A DNA stretch of 51,880 bases, from contig CAYFFW010000008.1 of NCBI GenBank assembly GCA_964342745.1, positions 1 through 51,880 on the forward strand, written 5' to 3'. The notes under the pieces are model-generated. The model had not been told where the DNA came from. It searched no databases and saw nothing but the letters and a program-made list of their open reading frames with translations. How positions within the stretch are numbered: the first letter of the stretch is position 1; each line of letters begins with the position of its first letter. The translations under genes were made by a program, and so were the position numbers. Positions 1 to 7,302 of this stretch are shown in pieces. Origin of the DNA: AEGEAN-183 sp964342745 (GTDB taxonomy: Bacteria > Pseudomonadota > Gammaproteobacteria > Magnimaribacterales > Magnimaribacteraceae).

Positions 1-95
1 ATGCCGTGGTTTTACTCAATATGGTGATTGGCGTTATCGTCGATGTCATGACCACAGAAGCCAGAGATAATTTCGTGCCGGACGACGAAGAATAA
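1..95 (+). CDS. C-terminal fragment of a voltage-gated ion channel-like protein (5' end outside window)
   Basis: Frame 3 is open from the window edge to a TAA at 93-95 and gives 30 residues. They start with a hydrophobic stretch containing LLNMVIGVIVDVM and end in an acidic tail, VPDDEE. This resembles the end of the last membrane helix (S6) and the short tail of bacterial voltage-gated cation channels of the ion transport family. Too little is present to say which ion is carried. G+C of the fragment is about 45% by hand count, higher than the genes that follow. It converges on the gene at 175-810, with a shared terminator between. The family call is by eye from a short match, so it is tentative. 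Confidence 0.5.
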   Translation, partial: AVVLLNMVIGVIVDVMTTEARDNFVPDDEE

Positions 96-133
96 CAAGC
101 TCTGCATTCCTAATAGATAAATAACAGTTGTAT

Positions 134-164
134 AAAAAAAGGGGGCAGAAAGCCCCCTTTTTTT
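134..164. terminator. Bidirectional intrinsic terminator
   Basis: A 6-bp G/C stem (GGGGGC at 141-146 pairing with GCCCCC at 152-157) closes a 5-base loop. It is preceded by seven A (134-140) and followed by seven T (158-164), so it reads as a terminator on both strands. It lies between the convergent ion channel fragment and the membrane protein gene at 175-810, and fits both. Confidence 0.9.
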
Positions 165-174
165 GACAGTCAAT

Positions 175-810
175 TTATAAGTAAAAGTTGATACTAGATA
201 GAACTATTGCTAATACAAATCCTGAGATTATTACGTCCCTTACTGAGGTTATAGCTCCTAACATCTTTCCCCAAATAGCATTAGCTTCGATTGCTAGGAT
301 TATGATTAAACCTAAAGCAAAAGCATTAAAGCTAATATCTCCTGCAAACAGATACCCTCCGTGCGGGTAATGAGCTGAAGAAACCATAAAATAAAGCATT
401 GGTACAGAGAACAGAGTATTAGTCCTTGAAGCTAAAGCTGCTTTTGGACCGGCAATTGCTGCATCACCTTCTTTTAACCCAATAACAATCTTCTGATTAG
501 GCCATATTATCCCCCAAACATTTAACATCATAAATGTTCCCATAGTGACCCCAAGAATAATATCTAAATTAACCCTTAGAGTTATGAAATAAAGAAGCAC
601 CAAGCCAGTAATAAAAGTAAAAAAGGCTGCCCATCTAAACCACCACAAGGCTCTAGGAGCTAGCTTAGCAACTGCATCTTTTCTTGCGTCTTCTTCAGCC
701 TCTTTAAAATACTCTGTTTGAACAAAGTTAAAATAATACAAAAGACCTATCCAAGTTATACCCACTAGGATATGAGCCCAACGAAACAGCATATTAAAGA
801 ATTCTTCCAC
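175..810 (-). CDS. Urate_ox_N (PuuD N-terminal-like) integral membrane protein
   Basis: A 211-residue polytopic membrane protein with roughly six hydrophobic segments. The N-terminus contains RWAHILVGITWIG, a His-bearing first helix typical of the urate oxidase N-terminal family (the membrane part of PuuD-type urate hydroxylase). PuuD proteins carry a C-terminal cytochrome c domain with CxxCH; this protein ends after the membrane part and has none. Urate hydroxylation is therefore not established; family members of this length are often of unknown role. The start is GTG at 808-810, preceded by a G-rich run that can act as ribosome binding site; an ATG six codons in (792) is the alternative. 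It lies downstream of groEL on the same strand but is separated from it by a terminator. Confidence 0.7.
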   Translation of the reverse strand: MEEFFNMLFRWAHILVGITWIGLLYYFNFVQTEYFKEAEEDARKDAVAKLAPRALWWFRWAAFFTFITGLVLLYFITLRVNLDIILGVTMGTFMMLNVWGIIWPNQKIVIGLKEGDAAIAGPKAALASRTNTLFSVPMLYFMVSSAHYPHGGYLFAGDISFNAFALGLIIILAIEANAIWGKMLGAITSVRDVIISGFVLAIVLSSINFYL

Positions 811-870
811 ATTGCCCCCCTTTTTGGATTATCTTACTAGATATATAGAAAGTATGAAAATTTTAAGCTT

Positions 871-898
871 AAAAAAAGGCCCCTAAGGGGCCTTCTTT
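871..898 (-). terminator. Intrinsic terminator of groES-groEL
   Basis: A 6-bp stem (GGCCCC at 878-883 with GGGGCC at 887-892) with a 3-base loop is followed, on the minus strand, by seven T (877-871). It starts a few bases after the groEL stop codon, so it ends the chaperonin transcript before the membrane protein gene at 175-810. Confidence 0.88.
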
Positions 899-2542
899 TT
901 ACATCATACCGCCCATTCCATCCATTCCTGGAGGCATTCCTGCTGGCATACCACCACCAGCATTCTCCTCAGGAAGATCGGATACCATGGCTTCAGTTGT
1001 TATCATTAATCCTGCAACAGAACCAGCAGCTTGTAGTGCTGTCCTTGTAACCTTTGCAGGGTCAAGTATTCCCATTTCTATCATATCGCCATAATCTCCG
1101 GTTCCAGCGTTATAACCAAAATTAGTCTTACCTGCTTTTACTTTATCTAAAACCACAGAAGCTTCATCTCCAGCATTACTTGTTATTTGCCTGAGAGGCG
1201 TTTCCATAGCTCTTAAGGCTATGCTAATTCCAACATTTTGATCTTCATTGTCTCCTTCGAGACCTTCTATCTTTTGTTGAGCTCTAACCAATGCAACTCC
1301 TCCACCGGCAACAACGCCTTCTTCAACAGCTGCACGGGTTGAATGAAGAGCATCTTCGACTCTAGCCTTTTTCTCTTTCATTTCAACTTCTGAGCCAGCG
1401 CCTACCTTTATAACTGCTACACCGCCTGCTAATTTAGCTACTCTCTCTTGAAGTTTCTCTCTATCATAGTCAGAAGAAGTGTCTTCTATTTGAGTCCTTA
1501 TCTGATTTACTCTTCCTGAAATAGTATCTGAAGAACCAGCACCATCAATAATAGTTGTGTCCTCTTTATTCAGTTCGACTTTCTTTGCTTGACCTAAATC
1601 CTCTATAGTTGCCCCTTCTAGATTAAGCCCTACTTCCTCAGAAATAACAGTCCCACCAGTTAAGATAGCAATATCTTCTAACATGGCTTTTCTTCTATCC
1701 CCAAAGCCTGGAGCCTTACAAGCAGAAACTTTTACAACACCTCTCATGTTGTTTACAACTAAAGTAGCTAAAGCTTCGCCTTCAACATCTTCAGCTATAA
1801 CTAAAAGAGGTCTACCAGCTTTAGCAACTGCTTCTAAAAGAGGAAGAAGTTCCCTTATGTTAGAAATCTTCTTGTCATGAAGAAGAATGAAAGGGTCTTC
1901 TAATTCAGCTGTCATTTTGTCTTGGTTGTTTATGAAATACGGAGAAAGGTAACCTCTATCAAATTGCATCCCTTCTACAACCTCTAGTTCATTTTCTATC
2001 CCACTACCTTCTTCAACCGTAATAACACCTTCTTTGCCTACTTTCTGCATCGCTTCTGCAATGATTTCTCCGACCTGTGTGTCACTGTTAGCTGAAATAG
2101 TACCTACCTGAGCTATAGCAGTGTCATCTTCGCAAGGTTGAGAAGCGCCTTTAAGCGTCTCAACTGCAGCAGATACAGCTTTATCAATACCCCTTTTAAG
2201 ATCCATTGGGTTGAAACCTGCAGCAACAGATTTTAGTCCTTCATTTACAATTGATTGAGCTAATACTGTAGCAGTAGTAGTTCCATCTCCAGCTTCATCT
2301 GAAGTTTGAGAAGCCACTGTTTTAACCATCTGGGCTCCCATATTTTCAAATTTATCTTGAAGTTCTAGTTCTTTAGCCACTGAAACTCCATCTTTGGTCA
2401 CCGTAGGTGCACCGAAAGATTTATCAAGGATAACGTTTCTACCCTTTGGACCTAGGGTAACCTTCACTGCATCCGCTAGGGTATTAACACCAGTTAACAT
2501 TCCCTGACGAGCTGATTCTCCAAATTTGACTTCTTTTGCCAT
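899..2542 (-). CDS. groEL: Chaperonin GroEL (60 kDa)
   Basis: ATP-dependent chaperonin that forms a double heptameric ring in the cytoplasm and folds client proteins with GroES. The 547-residue protein is full length. It shows the typical start (MAKEVKFGESAR), the ATP-site segments TLGPKGRNV and GDGTTTATVLA, the apical segment around EGMQFDRGYLSPYF, and the C-terminal Gly-Met repeat tail (GGMPAGMPPGMDGMGGMM). An AAGAGG ribosome binding site precedes the ATG. It follows groES by 19 bases in the usual operon order and ends at a strong hairpin terminator. No unusual substitutions were noticed. Confidence 0.99.
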   Translation of the reverse strand: MAKEVKFGESARQGMLTGVNTLADAVKVTLGPKGRNVILDKSFGAPTVTKDGVSVAKELELQDKFENMGAQMVKTVASQTSDEAGDGTTTATVLAQSIVNEGLKSVAAGFNPMDLKRGIDKAVSAAVETLKGASQPCEDDTAIAQVGTISANSDTQVGEIIAEAMQKVGKEGVITVEEGSGIENELEVVEGMQFDRGYLSPYFINNQDKMTAELEDPFILLHDKKISNIRELLPLLEAVAKAGRPLLVIAEDVEGEALATLVVNNMRGVVKVSACKAPGFGDRRKAMLEDIAILTGGTVISEEVGLNLEGATIEDLGQAKKVELNKEDTTIIDGAGSSDTISGRVNQIRTQIEDTSSDYDREKLQERVAKLAGGVAVIKVGAGSEVEMKEKKARVEDALHSTRAAVEEGVVAGGGVALVRAQQKIEGLEGDNEDQNVGISIALRAMETPLRQITSNAGDEASVVLDKVKAGKTNFGYNAGTGDYGDMIEMGILDPAKVTRTALQAAGSVAGLMITTEAMVSDLPEENAGGGMPAGMPPGMDGMGGMM

Positions 2543-2561
2543 TTTTAACCTCTTAAATTAA

Positions 2562-2855
2562 TTATTTCTCTAGAATACCTAGAATATCGTTTTCATTAAG
2601 AACAACAAGTTCTTCCCCATCTACTTTGACAGTATTACTGCCAGCATACTGACCGAATACAACCATATCACCAGCTTTAACAGCTATAGCTTGAACTTCA
2701 CCATTATCATTGGTCTTGCCAGGACCGACTGCTAACACTTCACCCTGTGAAGGTTGTTCAGCTGCGGACCCAGGAAGAACTATACCGCCTTCACTAGTTT
2801 CTTCTTCATCTGTGCGTTTTACTAAAACGCGGTCACCTAAAGGTACAAATTTCAT
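2562..2855 (-). CDS. groES: Co-chaperonin GroES (10 kDa)
   Basis: Heptameric lid of the GroEL chamber. The 97-residue protein has the usual N-terminal PLGDRVLVKR, the mobile loop region (EETSEGGIVLPGSA) that contacts GroEL, and the YAGSNTVKVDGEELVVL core. It is the first gene of groES-groEL. Upstream there are two candidate promoters, one sigma-70-like and one sigma-32-like, giving a leader of about 40 to 95 bases. GGAGA lies eight bases before the ATG. Confidence 0.99.
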   Translation of the reverse strand: MKFVPLGDRVLVKRTDEEETSEGGIVLPGSAAEQPSQGEVLAVGPGKTNDNGEVQAIAVKAGDMVVFGQYAGSNTVKVDGEELVVLNENDILGILEK

Positions 2856-2903
2856 CTGTTTATCTCCATTTATAAATAAACACTATGTTAAAAAAAGGGC
2901 GCC

Positions 2904-2931
2904 ATTTTAATCTAGAAAACGTATACGTCAA
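2904..2931 (-). promoter_or_regulatory. Candidate sigma-70 promoter of groES-groEL
   Basis: On the minus strand TTGACG (2931-2926) and TAAAAT (2909-2904) are separated by 16 bases. A perfect 10-bp palindrome, ACGTATACGT (2919-2928), overlaps the -35 element and could be an operator or chance. The predicted start would be near 2897, about 40 bases before the groES ATG. Called by eye only. Confidence 0.5.
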
Positions 2932-2957
2932 CGTTACAAGTGCCTCTTTAGTAGAAA

Positions 2958-2985
2958 ATTTTGGGTCAAATCATTTTTTTTCAAG
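2958..2985 (-). promoter_or_regulatory. Candidate sigma-32 (heat shock) promoter of groES-groEL
   Basis: On the minus strand CTTGAA (2985-2980) is followed after 14 bases by CCCAAAAT (2965-2958). This resembles the RpoH consensus (CTTGAA, 13-15 bases, CCCCATnT), differing in the -10 part. Position upstream of groES fits the usual heat-shock control of this operon in gammaproteobacteria. No CIRCE element is present. Confidence 0.5.
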
Positions 2986-3002
2986 GTTTTTAAAGGTTTT
3001 TT

Positions 3003-3428
3003 TTACTTTTCTTTTTTGAAGTCACCTTCAATCCAGTCTGTCTTTTCTCGTTTATTTTGATGTGAAAACCCACTAGAAAAGAAGAAATTTGAATATATTA
3101 AAGTTATAAACCAGCTCCTAGTAAAGGGAACTAAAAATAAGAAACCTATAAAATCCGTTACAAAACCAGGAGTTAATAGTAAAACTCCTCCTATGGCTAG
3201 AAATATGCCTGCAATTATCTCTTCTGCTGGTAATTCAGATTGCATGATTTTATTTCGTGCATTAAGTAAAGTCCTAAATCCTTGATGCCGAAGGAGAGCA
3301 ATTCCAATTAAGGCCGTTAACAAAACTAAAGCTATTGTATTGAAAACTCCAAAAACTCCTCCTACTTTAATAAGAATATACATTTCCAGAATAGGTAGAA
3401 CTACAAAACTCGGTAAAAAATATTTCAT
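3003..3428 (-). CDS. fxsA: FxsA family membrane protein
   Basis: A 141-residue protein of the FxsA family, named for suppression of F exclusion of phage T7 in E. coli; its physiological role is unknown. It has an N-terminal membrane segment (PSFVVLPILEMYILIKVGGVFG), two or three further hydrophobic helices with the typical GGVLLLTPGFVTDFIGFLFLVP-type stretch, and a charged, lysine-rich C-terminal tail. A GAGAGA ribosome binding site precedes the ATG. It follows ampG by 49 bases on the same strand and is probably the last gene of yajQ-ampG-fxsA. Confidence 0.9.
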   Translation of the reverse strand: MKYFLPSFVVLPILEMYILIKVGGVFGVFNTIALVLLTALIGIALLRHQGFRTLLNARNKIMQSELPAEEIIAGIFLAIGGVLLLTPGFVTDFIGFLFLVPFTRSWFITLIYSNFFFSSGFSHQNKREKTDWIEGDFKKEK

Positions 3429-3477
3429 TAATCTCTCTAATTCTAATTTGGGGTTAAAAAATAAATTAACAAGTAAC

Positions 3478-4761
3478 TTAAGATGCAGAAGGTAAGAATT
3501 TTTTCTTCAGCAATATAAATGAAATAAGTGCAGCTGGGATACCTAATGATGCAGCGTATAAAAAGAAATTAAAATATCCAAAAGAATCTACATAAAATCC
3601 TGAGAACCCTTTAATAATAGTTGCCGGAAAAGTGGCTAAAAGAAAAAGTGCAGCATACTGTGTTGCAGTAAAAGATCTACTTGTTAGACCAGATAAAAGT
3701 GCTATTAGTGCAGTTGAAGCCACACCTTGGCTAAAATTGTCTAAAGCTATGGTAACAGTAAGCGCCGAAATATTGTGACCCATGATATCTAACCAAGCAA
3801 AAGCTAGATTAGTAAGCATAACTAAGAGTGACCCTAAAAATACCACTAACATCAAGTTATAACGATAGATTAGAAGACCACCTACAAAGACACCTCCCAT
3901 TGTCATAGCTATTCCAAAGGCATTGGTAACAATAGCAACTTCTTCTTTGGAGAATCCTGTATCAACATAAAATGGCATCGCCATCGGCCCTAAAACGATA
4001 TCGCTAAACCTGTAAAAAATTATTAATAAAAAAATGAGCAAAATATTATTGTTCAAATATCTTTTGAATAAATCTTTTAAGGGGCTTAAATATAGATTTT
4101 CAAACGATTTAAAAGGACTATTCACTATTCCTGGTAAATCCGAATCTGGTCTTTCAGGTTCAGGGATAACAAATATTGAAAAAAGTACTAACAAGCCCAT
4201 TAATATTCCTACAGAGAAGTAGGCAGTAGACCAATCGTAGTAACTGGCTATAAAAAAGGTAAAAACTTGAGAAACTAAAAAAGCTATTCTCCACCCTCCT
4301 TGGTACATGCTCGCTGCCTCTCCTTGTTCATGATCTACAACTAACTCAACTCTCATTGCATCTATACAAATATCTTGAGTAGCTGCGAAGAAGCTTACTG
4401 ACAAAGCAAATAGAACCAAAACAATAAGTGAGCTAGTTGGATCAGAGAAGGACATTCCTAAAATACTAAGTACCACCAAAGATTGACTGAGAACTAACCA
4501 ACTTTTTCTTTGGCCCAATAGACTAAGAAAAGGTAGCTTTATTCTGTCTATAAATGGTGACCAAAGTGCTTTAAATGTAAACATTAAGGTAATCCAAGAT
4601 AATAAGCCTATTGTTGATCTAGAAATGTCAGCCTCTCTTAACCAATAACTCAAAGGATCTATAAGCATCCCAAAAGGCAAACCAGAGCAAAATCCTAAGG
4701 CTAGAATTATTAAAAGCCTAGGTTTAAAAAAACCAAGTAAGGATTCTTTCCAAGTTTTCAT
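3478..4761 (-). CDS. ampG: Muropeptide permease AmpG (MFS)
   Basis: Inner-membrane major facilitator that imports anhydromuropeptides released during cell-wall turnover, for recycling. The 427-residue protein has about 12 to 14 hydrophobic segments and the AmpG-type N-terminus (RLLIILALGFCSGLPFG) followed by SLLGQRKSWLVLSQ, in the place of the MFS loop 2-3 motif. The partner amidase gene ampD is about 1.2 kb away at 5957-6502, which supports a recycling role. It follows yajQ with a 3-base gap. An acetyl-CoA transporter-like MFS protein is the main alternative. Confidence 0.85.
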   Translation of the reverse strand: MKTWKESLLGFFKPRLLIILALGFCSGLPFGMLIDPLSYWLREADISRSTIGLLSWITLMFTFKALWSPFIDRIKLPFLSLLGQRKSWLVLSQSLVVLSILGMSFSDPTSSLIVLVLFALSVSFFAATQDICIDAMRVELVVDHEQGEAASMYQGGWRIAFLVSQVFTFFIASYYDWSTAYFSVGILMGLLVLFSIFVIPEPERPDSDLPGIVNSPFKSFENLYLSPLKDLFKRYLNNNILLIFLLIIFYRFSDIVLGPMAMPFYVDTGFSKEEVAIVTNAFGIAMTMGGVFVGGLLIYRYNLMLVVFLGSLLVMLTNLAFAWLDIMGHNISALTVTIALDNFSQGVASTALIALLSGLTSRSFTATQYAALFLLATFPATIIKGFSGFYVDSFGYFNFFLYAASLGIPAALISFILLKKKFLPSAS

Positions 4762-4764
4762 TAC

Positions 4765-5247
4765 TTAGTCTCTAAAATTTTCAAACTGTAAAGGAAGATT
4801 AAAATTTTCGTCTTTAATTAATTTTATAACTTGCTGCAAGTCATCCCTATTTTTTCCTGAAATTCTCACGCTATTGCCTTGTATGGAAGCCTGCACTTTA
4901 AGCTTTGAAGATTTAACCATTTGGGTAATCTTCTTAGCTATCTCTTGATCAATCCCCTCTTTCAATATGATTTCTTGACTAGCTTTTCCAGTAGAAATTT
5001 CTATTGATTGAGGCTCGAGACACTTAAGGTCTATTCCTCTTTTAGAAAAGGATTCTTTAAGAATAGGAAGCATTTGGTGAAGTTGGTATTCTTCTTGCGA
5101 TGAAATAGAGACTTTACCTTCATTTAAATCAAACCTAGCACTTGTTCCTTTGAAATCGAAACGGTTTTCTATAACCCTGTTAGATTGATCTACACCATTA
5201 GTTACTTCATGAGAATCAAGTTCTGATTTAATATCAAAAGATGGCAT
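4765..5247 (-). CDS. yajQ: YajQ family nucleotide-binding protein
   Basis: UPF0234/YajQ protein of 160 residues with two ferredoxin-like halves. Family members bind RNA or nucleotides, and cyclic di-GMP has been reported for a Xanthomonas homologue. The conserved start is MPSFDIKSELD, and AAGGAG sits eight bases before this ATG at 5247. An ATG or alternative start further upstream at 5277 would add ten residues not found in the family, so 5247 is chosen. A candidate promoter lies 40 bases upstream. First gene of the yajQ-ampG-fxsA run. Confidence 0.93.
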   Translation of the reverse strand: MPSFDIKSELDSHEVTNGVDQSNRVIENRFDFKGTSARFDLNEGKVSISSQEEYQLHQMLPILKESFSKRGIDLKCLEPQSIEISTGKASQEIILKEGIDQEIAKKITQMVKSSKLKVQASIQGNSVRISGKNRDDLQQVIKLIKDENFNLPLQFENFRD

Positions 5248-5288
5248 TTTAAACTCCTTAATTGATAATAAGCCCAATTACGTAAGAG

Positions 5289-5317
5289 ATTATATTAAAA
5301 AGATAGCTTAGTGTTAC
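5289..5317 (-). promoter_or_regulatory. Candidate sigma-70 promoter of yajQ-ampG-fxsA
   Basis: On the minus strand GTAACA (5317-5312), a 17-base spacer and a perfect TATAAT (5294-5289) are present. A start near 5282 gives a leader of about 35 bases with AAGGAG before the yajQ ATG. It is back to back with the candidate promoter at 5328-5357. Confidence 0.6.
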
Positions 5318-5327
5318 TAAAGAATAT

Positions 5328-5357
5328 TTCACAGCCTCAGGTTTTAATGGGTATTAT
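5328..5357 (+). promoter_or_regulatory. Candidate sigma-70 promoter of the cobalamin adenosyltransferase gene
   Basis: TTCACA (5328-5333), an 18-base spacer and TATTAT (5352-5357) lie 56 bases before the ATG at 5414. The resulting leader of about 50 bases is too short for a cobalamin riboswitch, and no B12-box-like sequence was seen. Confidence 0.5.
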
Positions 5358-5413
5358 CAGAACCAAGGTAGCGCTTTGTGGTTAAATGTTACTTACAGAG
5401 CTGAACAGAGAAT

Positions 5414-5956
5414 ATGGGCAAACGAATAACTAAAGTGGTGACCAAAAAAGGTGATGATGGATCAACTGGAATGGGAGATGGAACTAGGGTGAGTAAATCA
5501 AATCCATTGATAAAAGCTATTGGGGAGTTGGATGAACTTAATTCATGGATTGGTCTTTTAGCTTCTTTAAAGGAACTAAAAAAACATAAAGAATTCTTAG
5601 AAGACATTCAACATTGTCTCTTTAATATTGGAGGTATTCTAACGACGAAATCGGACCGCCCCTTAAATAAAAAATATTTAGATAGCCTTGAAGAAAAAAC
5701 CAATCTTCTTAATAGCAAGCTACCTGATTTAGATAACTTTATACTTCCCGGAGGAAGCGAAGATTCTTCTCTTATTCATATAGCTAGAACAGTGTGCAGA
5801 AGAACAGAAAGGTCTTTAGTAGAAGCTTGTCAATTTGAAGAGATTCAGAATAGTTGTTTAATCTATGTTAATAGACTTTCAGACCTTTTATTTGTTTTAG
5901 CTAGAAGAATTAATCTAGACTCTGGAATTGAAGAATTACTTTGGAAACAAGAATAG
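5414..5956 (+). CDS. PduO-type ATP:cob(I)alamin adenosyltransferase
   Basis: Transfers the adenosyl group of ATP to cob(I)alamin to make adenosylcobalamin. The 180-residue four-helix-bundle protein has the N-terminal ATP-binding motif TKKGDDGSTGMGDG, GELDELNSWIG, and the conserved CRRTERSLV helix with the Arg and Glu of the active site. Presence of the gene implies an adenosylcobalamin-dependent enzyme elsewhere, for example methylmalonyl-CoA mutase or a class II ribonucleotide reductase. It is divergent from yajQ, and its stop codon directly abuts the stop of the convergent ampD. Confidence 0.92.
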   Translation: MGKRITKVVTKKGDDGSTGMGDGTRVSKSNPLIKAIGELDELNSWIGLLASLKELKKHKEFLEDIQHCLFNIGGILTTKSDRPLNKKYLDSLEEKTNLLNSKLPDLDNFILPGGSEDSSLIHIARTVCRRTERSLVEACQFEEIQNSCLIYVNRLSDLLFVLARRINLDSGIEELLWKQE

Positions 5957-6502
5957 TTAGATTAAAGAATCTCTATATCTTGACCAATTAAACGACTCTC
6001 CTGGATCAGTTTTTCTATTAGGAGCAATATCACTATGACCAACTACCCTCTCTTTGGTGATTCCTGGATAACTTTCCATCAAACACTTAGTTAGATCTAT
6101 TAGGCAATCATATTGGGCCTCTGTGTATGACTCTGTATCAGTGCCCTCAAGCTCTATTCCGATAGAGAAATCATTACATTCTTTCTGACCTTTAAATTCA
6201 GAAAGTCCTGCATGCCAGGCCTTCTTATCTAAATTTACAAACTGAATTAATTTGCCATCTCTATCTAAATAGAAGTGACTTGAAACTTTCAAATCAGATA
6301 TCTCTTCAAAAAAAGGGTGTTCAGAGGAATCTAATCTATTCAGAAAGAAATCAATTACGTGCTTACTACCAAATTCACCAGGAGGAAGGCTTATATTATG
6401 GATAACCAATAAAGAAATTTTTACTCCTTTTGGTCTGTCAGAGCAGTTAGGAGAGGCAATAAATTCAGCCTGTTCTATATGGTTGTTTTGAATTGTGAAC
6501 AA
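5957..6502 (-). CDS. ampD: 1,6-anhydro-N-acetylmuramyl-L-alanine amidase AmpD
   Basis: Cytoplasmic zinc amidase that removes the stem peptide from anhydromuropeptides imported by AmpG. The 181-residue protein matches AmpD along its length: VIHNISLPPGEFG contains zinc ligand H35, GHSDIAPNRKTDPG contains H156, K164 and zinc ligand D166, and E117 in IGIELEG is the catalytic Glu. The start is TTG (6500-6502), five bases after GGAG. It follows the EF-hand gene by 8 bases and ends flush against the convergent cobalamin adenosyltransferase gene. Confidence 0.95.
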   Translation of the reverse strand: MFTIQNNHIEQAEFIASPNCSDRPKGVKISLLVIHNISLPPGEFGSKHVIDFFLNRLDSSEHPFFEEISDLKVSSHFYLDRDGKLIQFVNLDKKAWHAGLSEFKGQKECNDFSIGIELEGTDTESYTEAQYDCLIDLTKCLMESYPGITKERVVGHSDIAPNRKTDPGESFNWSRYRDSLI

Positions 6503-6510
6503 AAAAACTC

Positions 6511-7230
6511 CTAATTTATTTTAGGCCGTCCATGCATTGTGGGAGGTTTCCCCTTCCACATATTGTCTTTGTATTTTTTCTTATTATTCTTTTTCTTTTT
6601 AAAGGAACCTTTCAGTTCTTTTTTATCTATCACTTGATCAGAGTTTTTATCCATATCATTAAACTTTTTTTCTACTTCAGACATAAACTCTTCTTTTGAT
6701 AGCTCTTTATTGTTATTTAAATCCAACTTTTTAAATTTGATATCTTTAGCTACCTTGGGCCCTACCTCATTACGCCTTGAAAGTTCTTGTGCATTTAAAC
6801 TGCCGTCCTTGTCAGTGTCTAAGGCTTTAAAAATTGCTTCACTAACTTCTTTTTTTCCTTCTGGGAGTCCTTTTCTCTTTTCTTTTTTCCTTGGTTTAGA
6901 TCTTTCTTTAGAACCTATAATAAATTCATTTTTATCTATCTTTTTATCATCATTCCTGTCTAGCTTGTCAGCTAACTTTAAAAGTCTTTTTTCCTTCCTT
7001 AACCTTTCTTCCATGTTGAATTCATTTCTTGTTACGCTGCCATCAGAGTTCTGATCTAAAAAAGAGAACATTTTGTTACTTCGAGAACTGAACTCTAAAT
7101 AGCTTAAAACACCATTTTTATCTTTATCCATATTCTTCAACTTCTCACTTTGCTTACCTGGCTTAGCTTGAAAGACCATAGAAAAAGAAAGTAAGACACC
7201 AAAAATTAAAATTAAATTAGATCTTTTCAT
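6511..7230 (-). CDS. Secreted EF-hand protein with six calcium-binding loops
   Basis: A 239-residue protein with a likely Sec signal peptide (about residues 1-22, cut near QAKPG) and six EF-hand loops of the DxDxDG...E kind at about residues 35-46, 59-70, 91-102, 138-149, 170-181 and 194-205. The third, fifth and sixth have substitutions at the Gly position and may bind weakly. The linkers and C-terminus are rich in lysine (for example KKKKNNKKKYKD). Probably a periplasmic or secreted calcium-binding protein; no enzyme domain is visible, and its partner is unknown. GGAG precedes the ATG. It sits between ispH and ampD on the same strand. Confidence 0.85.
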   Translation of the reverse strand: MKRSNLILIFGVLLSFSMVFQAKPGKQSEKLKNMDKDKNGVLSYLEFSSRSNKMFSFLDQNSDGSVTRNEFNMEERLRKEKRLLKLADKLDRNDDKKIDKNEFIIGSKERSKPRKKEKRKGLPEGKKEVSEAIFKALDTDKDGSLNAQELSRRNEVGPKVAKDIKFKKLDLNNNKELSKEEFMSEVEKKFNDMDKNSDQVIDKKELKGSFKKKKNNKKKYKDNMWKGKPPTMHGRPKIN

Positions 7231-7302
7231 ATTAGCTCCAAAAGTAAGAAATTAACCCCATTCTTGTTAAAGACAGTCTAAAGATTTTTAAGTTCATAGC
7301 TA

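Noticed and set aside
1683..1880. Plus-strand open frame inside groEL
   Set aside because: It lies wholly opposite a full-length conserved gene, so it is a shadow frame.
2856..3002. CIRCE element (HrcA site) before groES
   Set aside because: No TTAGCACTC-N9-GAGTGCTAA type inverted repeat is present; the region fits sigma-32 and sigma-70 promoters instead.
5278..5413. Cobalamin riboswitch before the adenosyltransferase gene
   Set aside because: The predicted leader is only about 50 bases, the promoter fits within the gap, and no B12-box-like sequence or stem set was seen.
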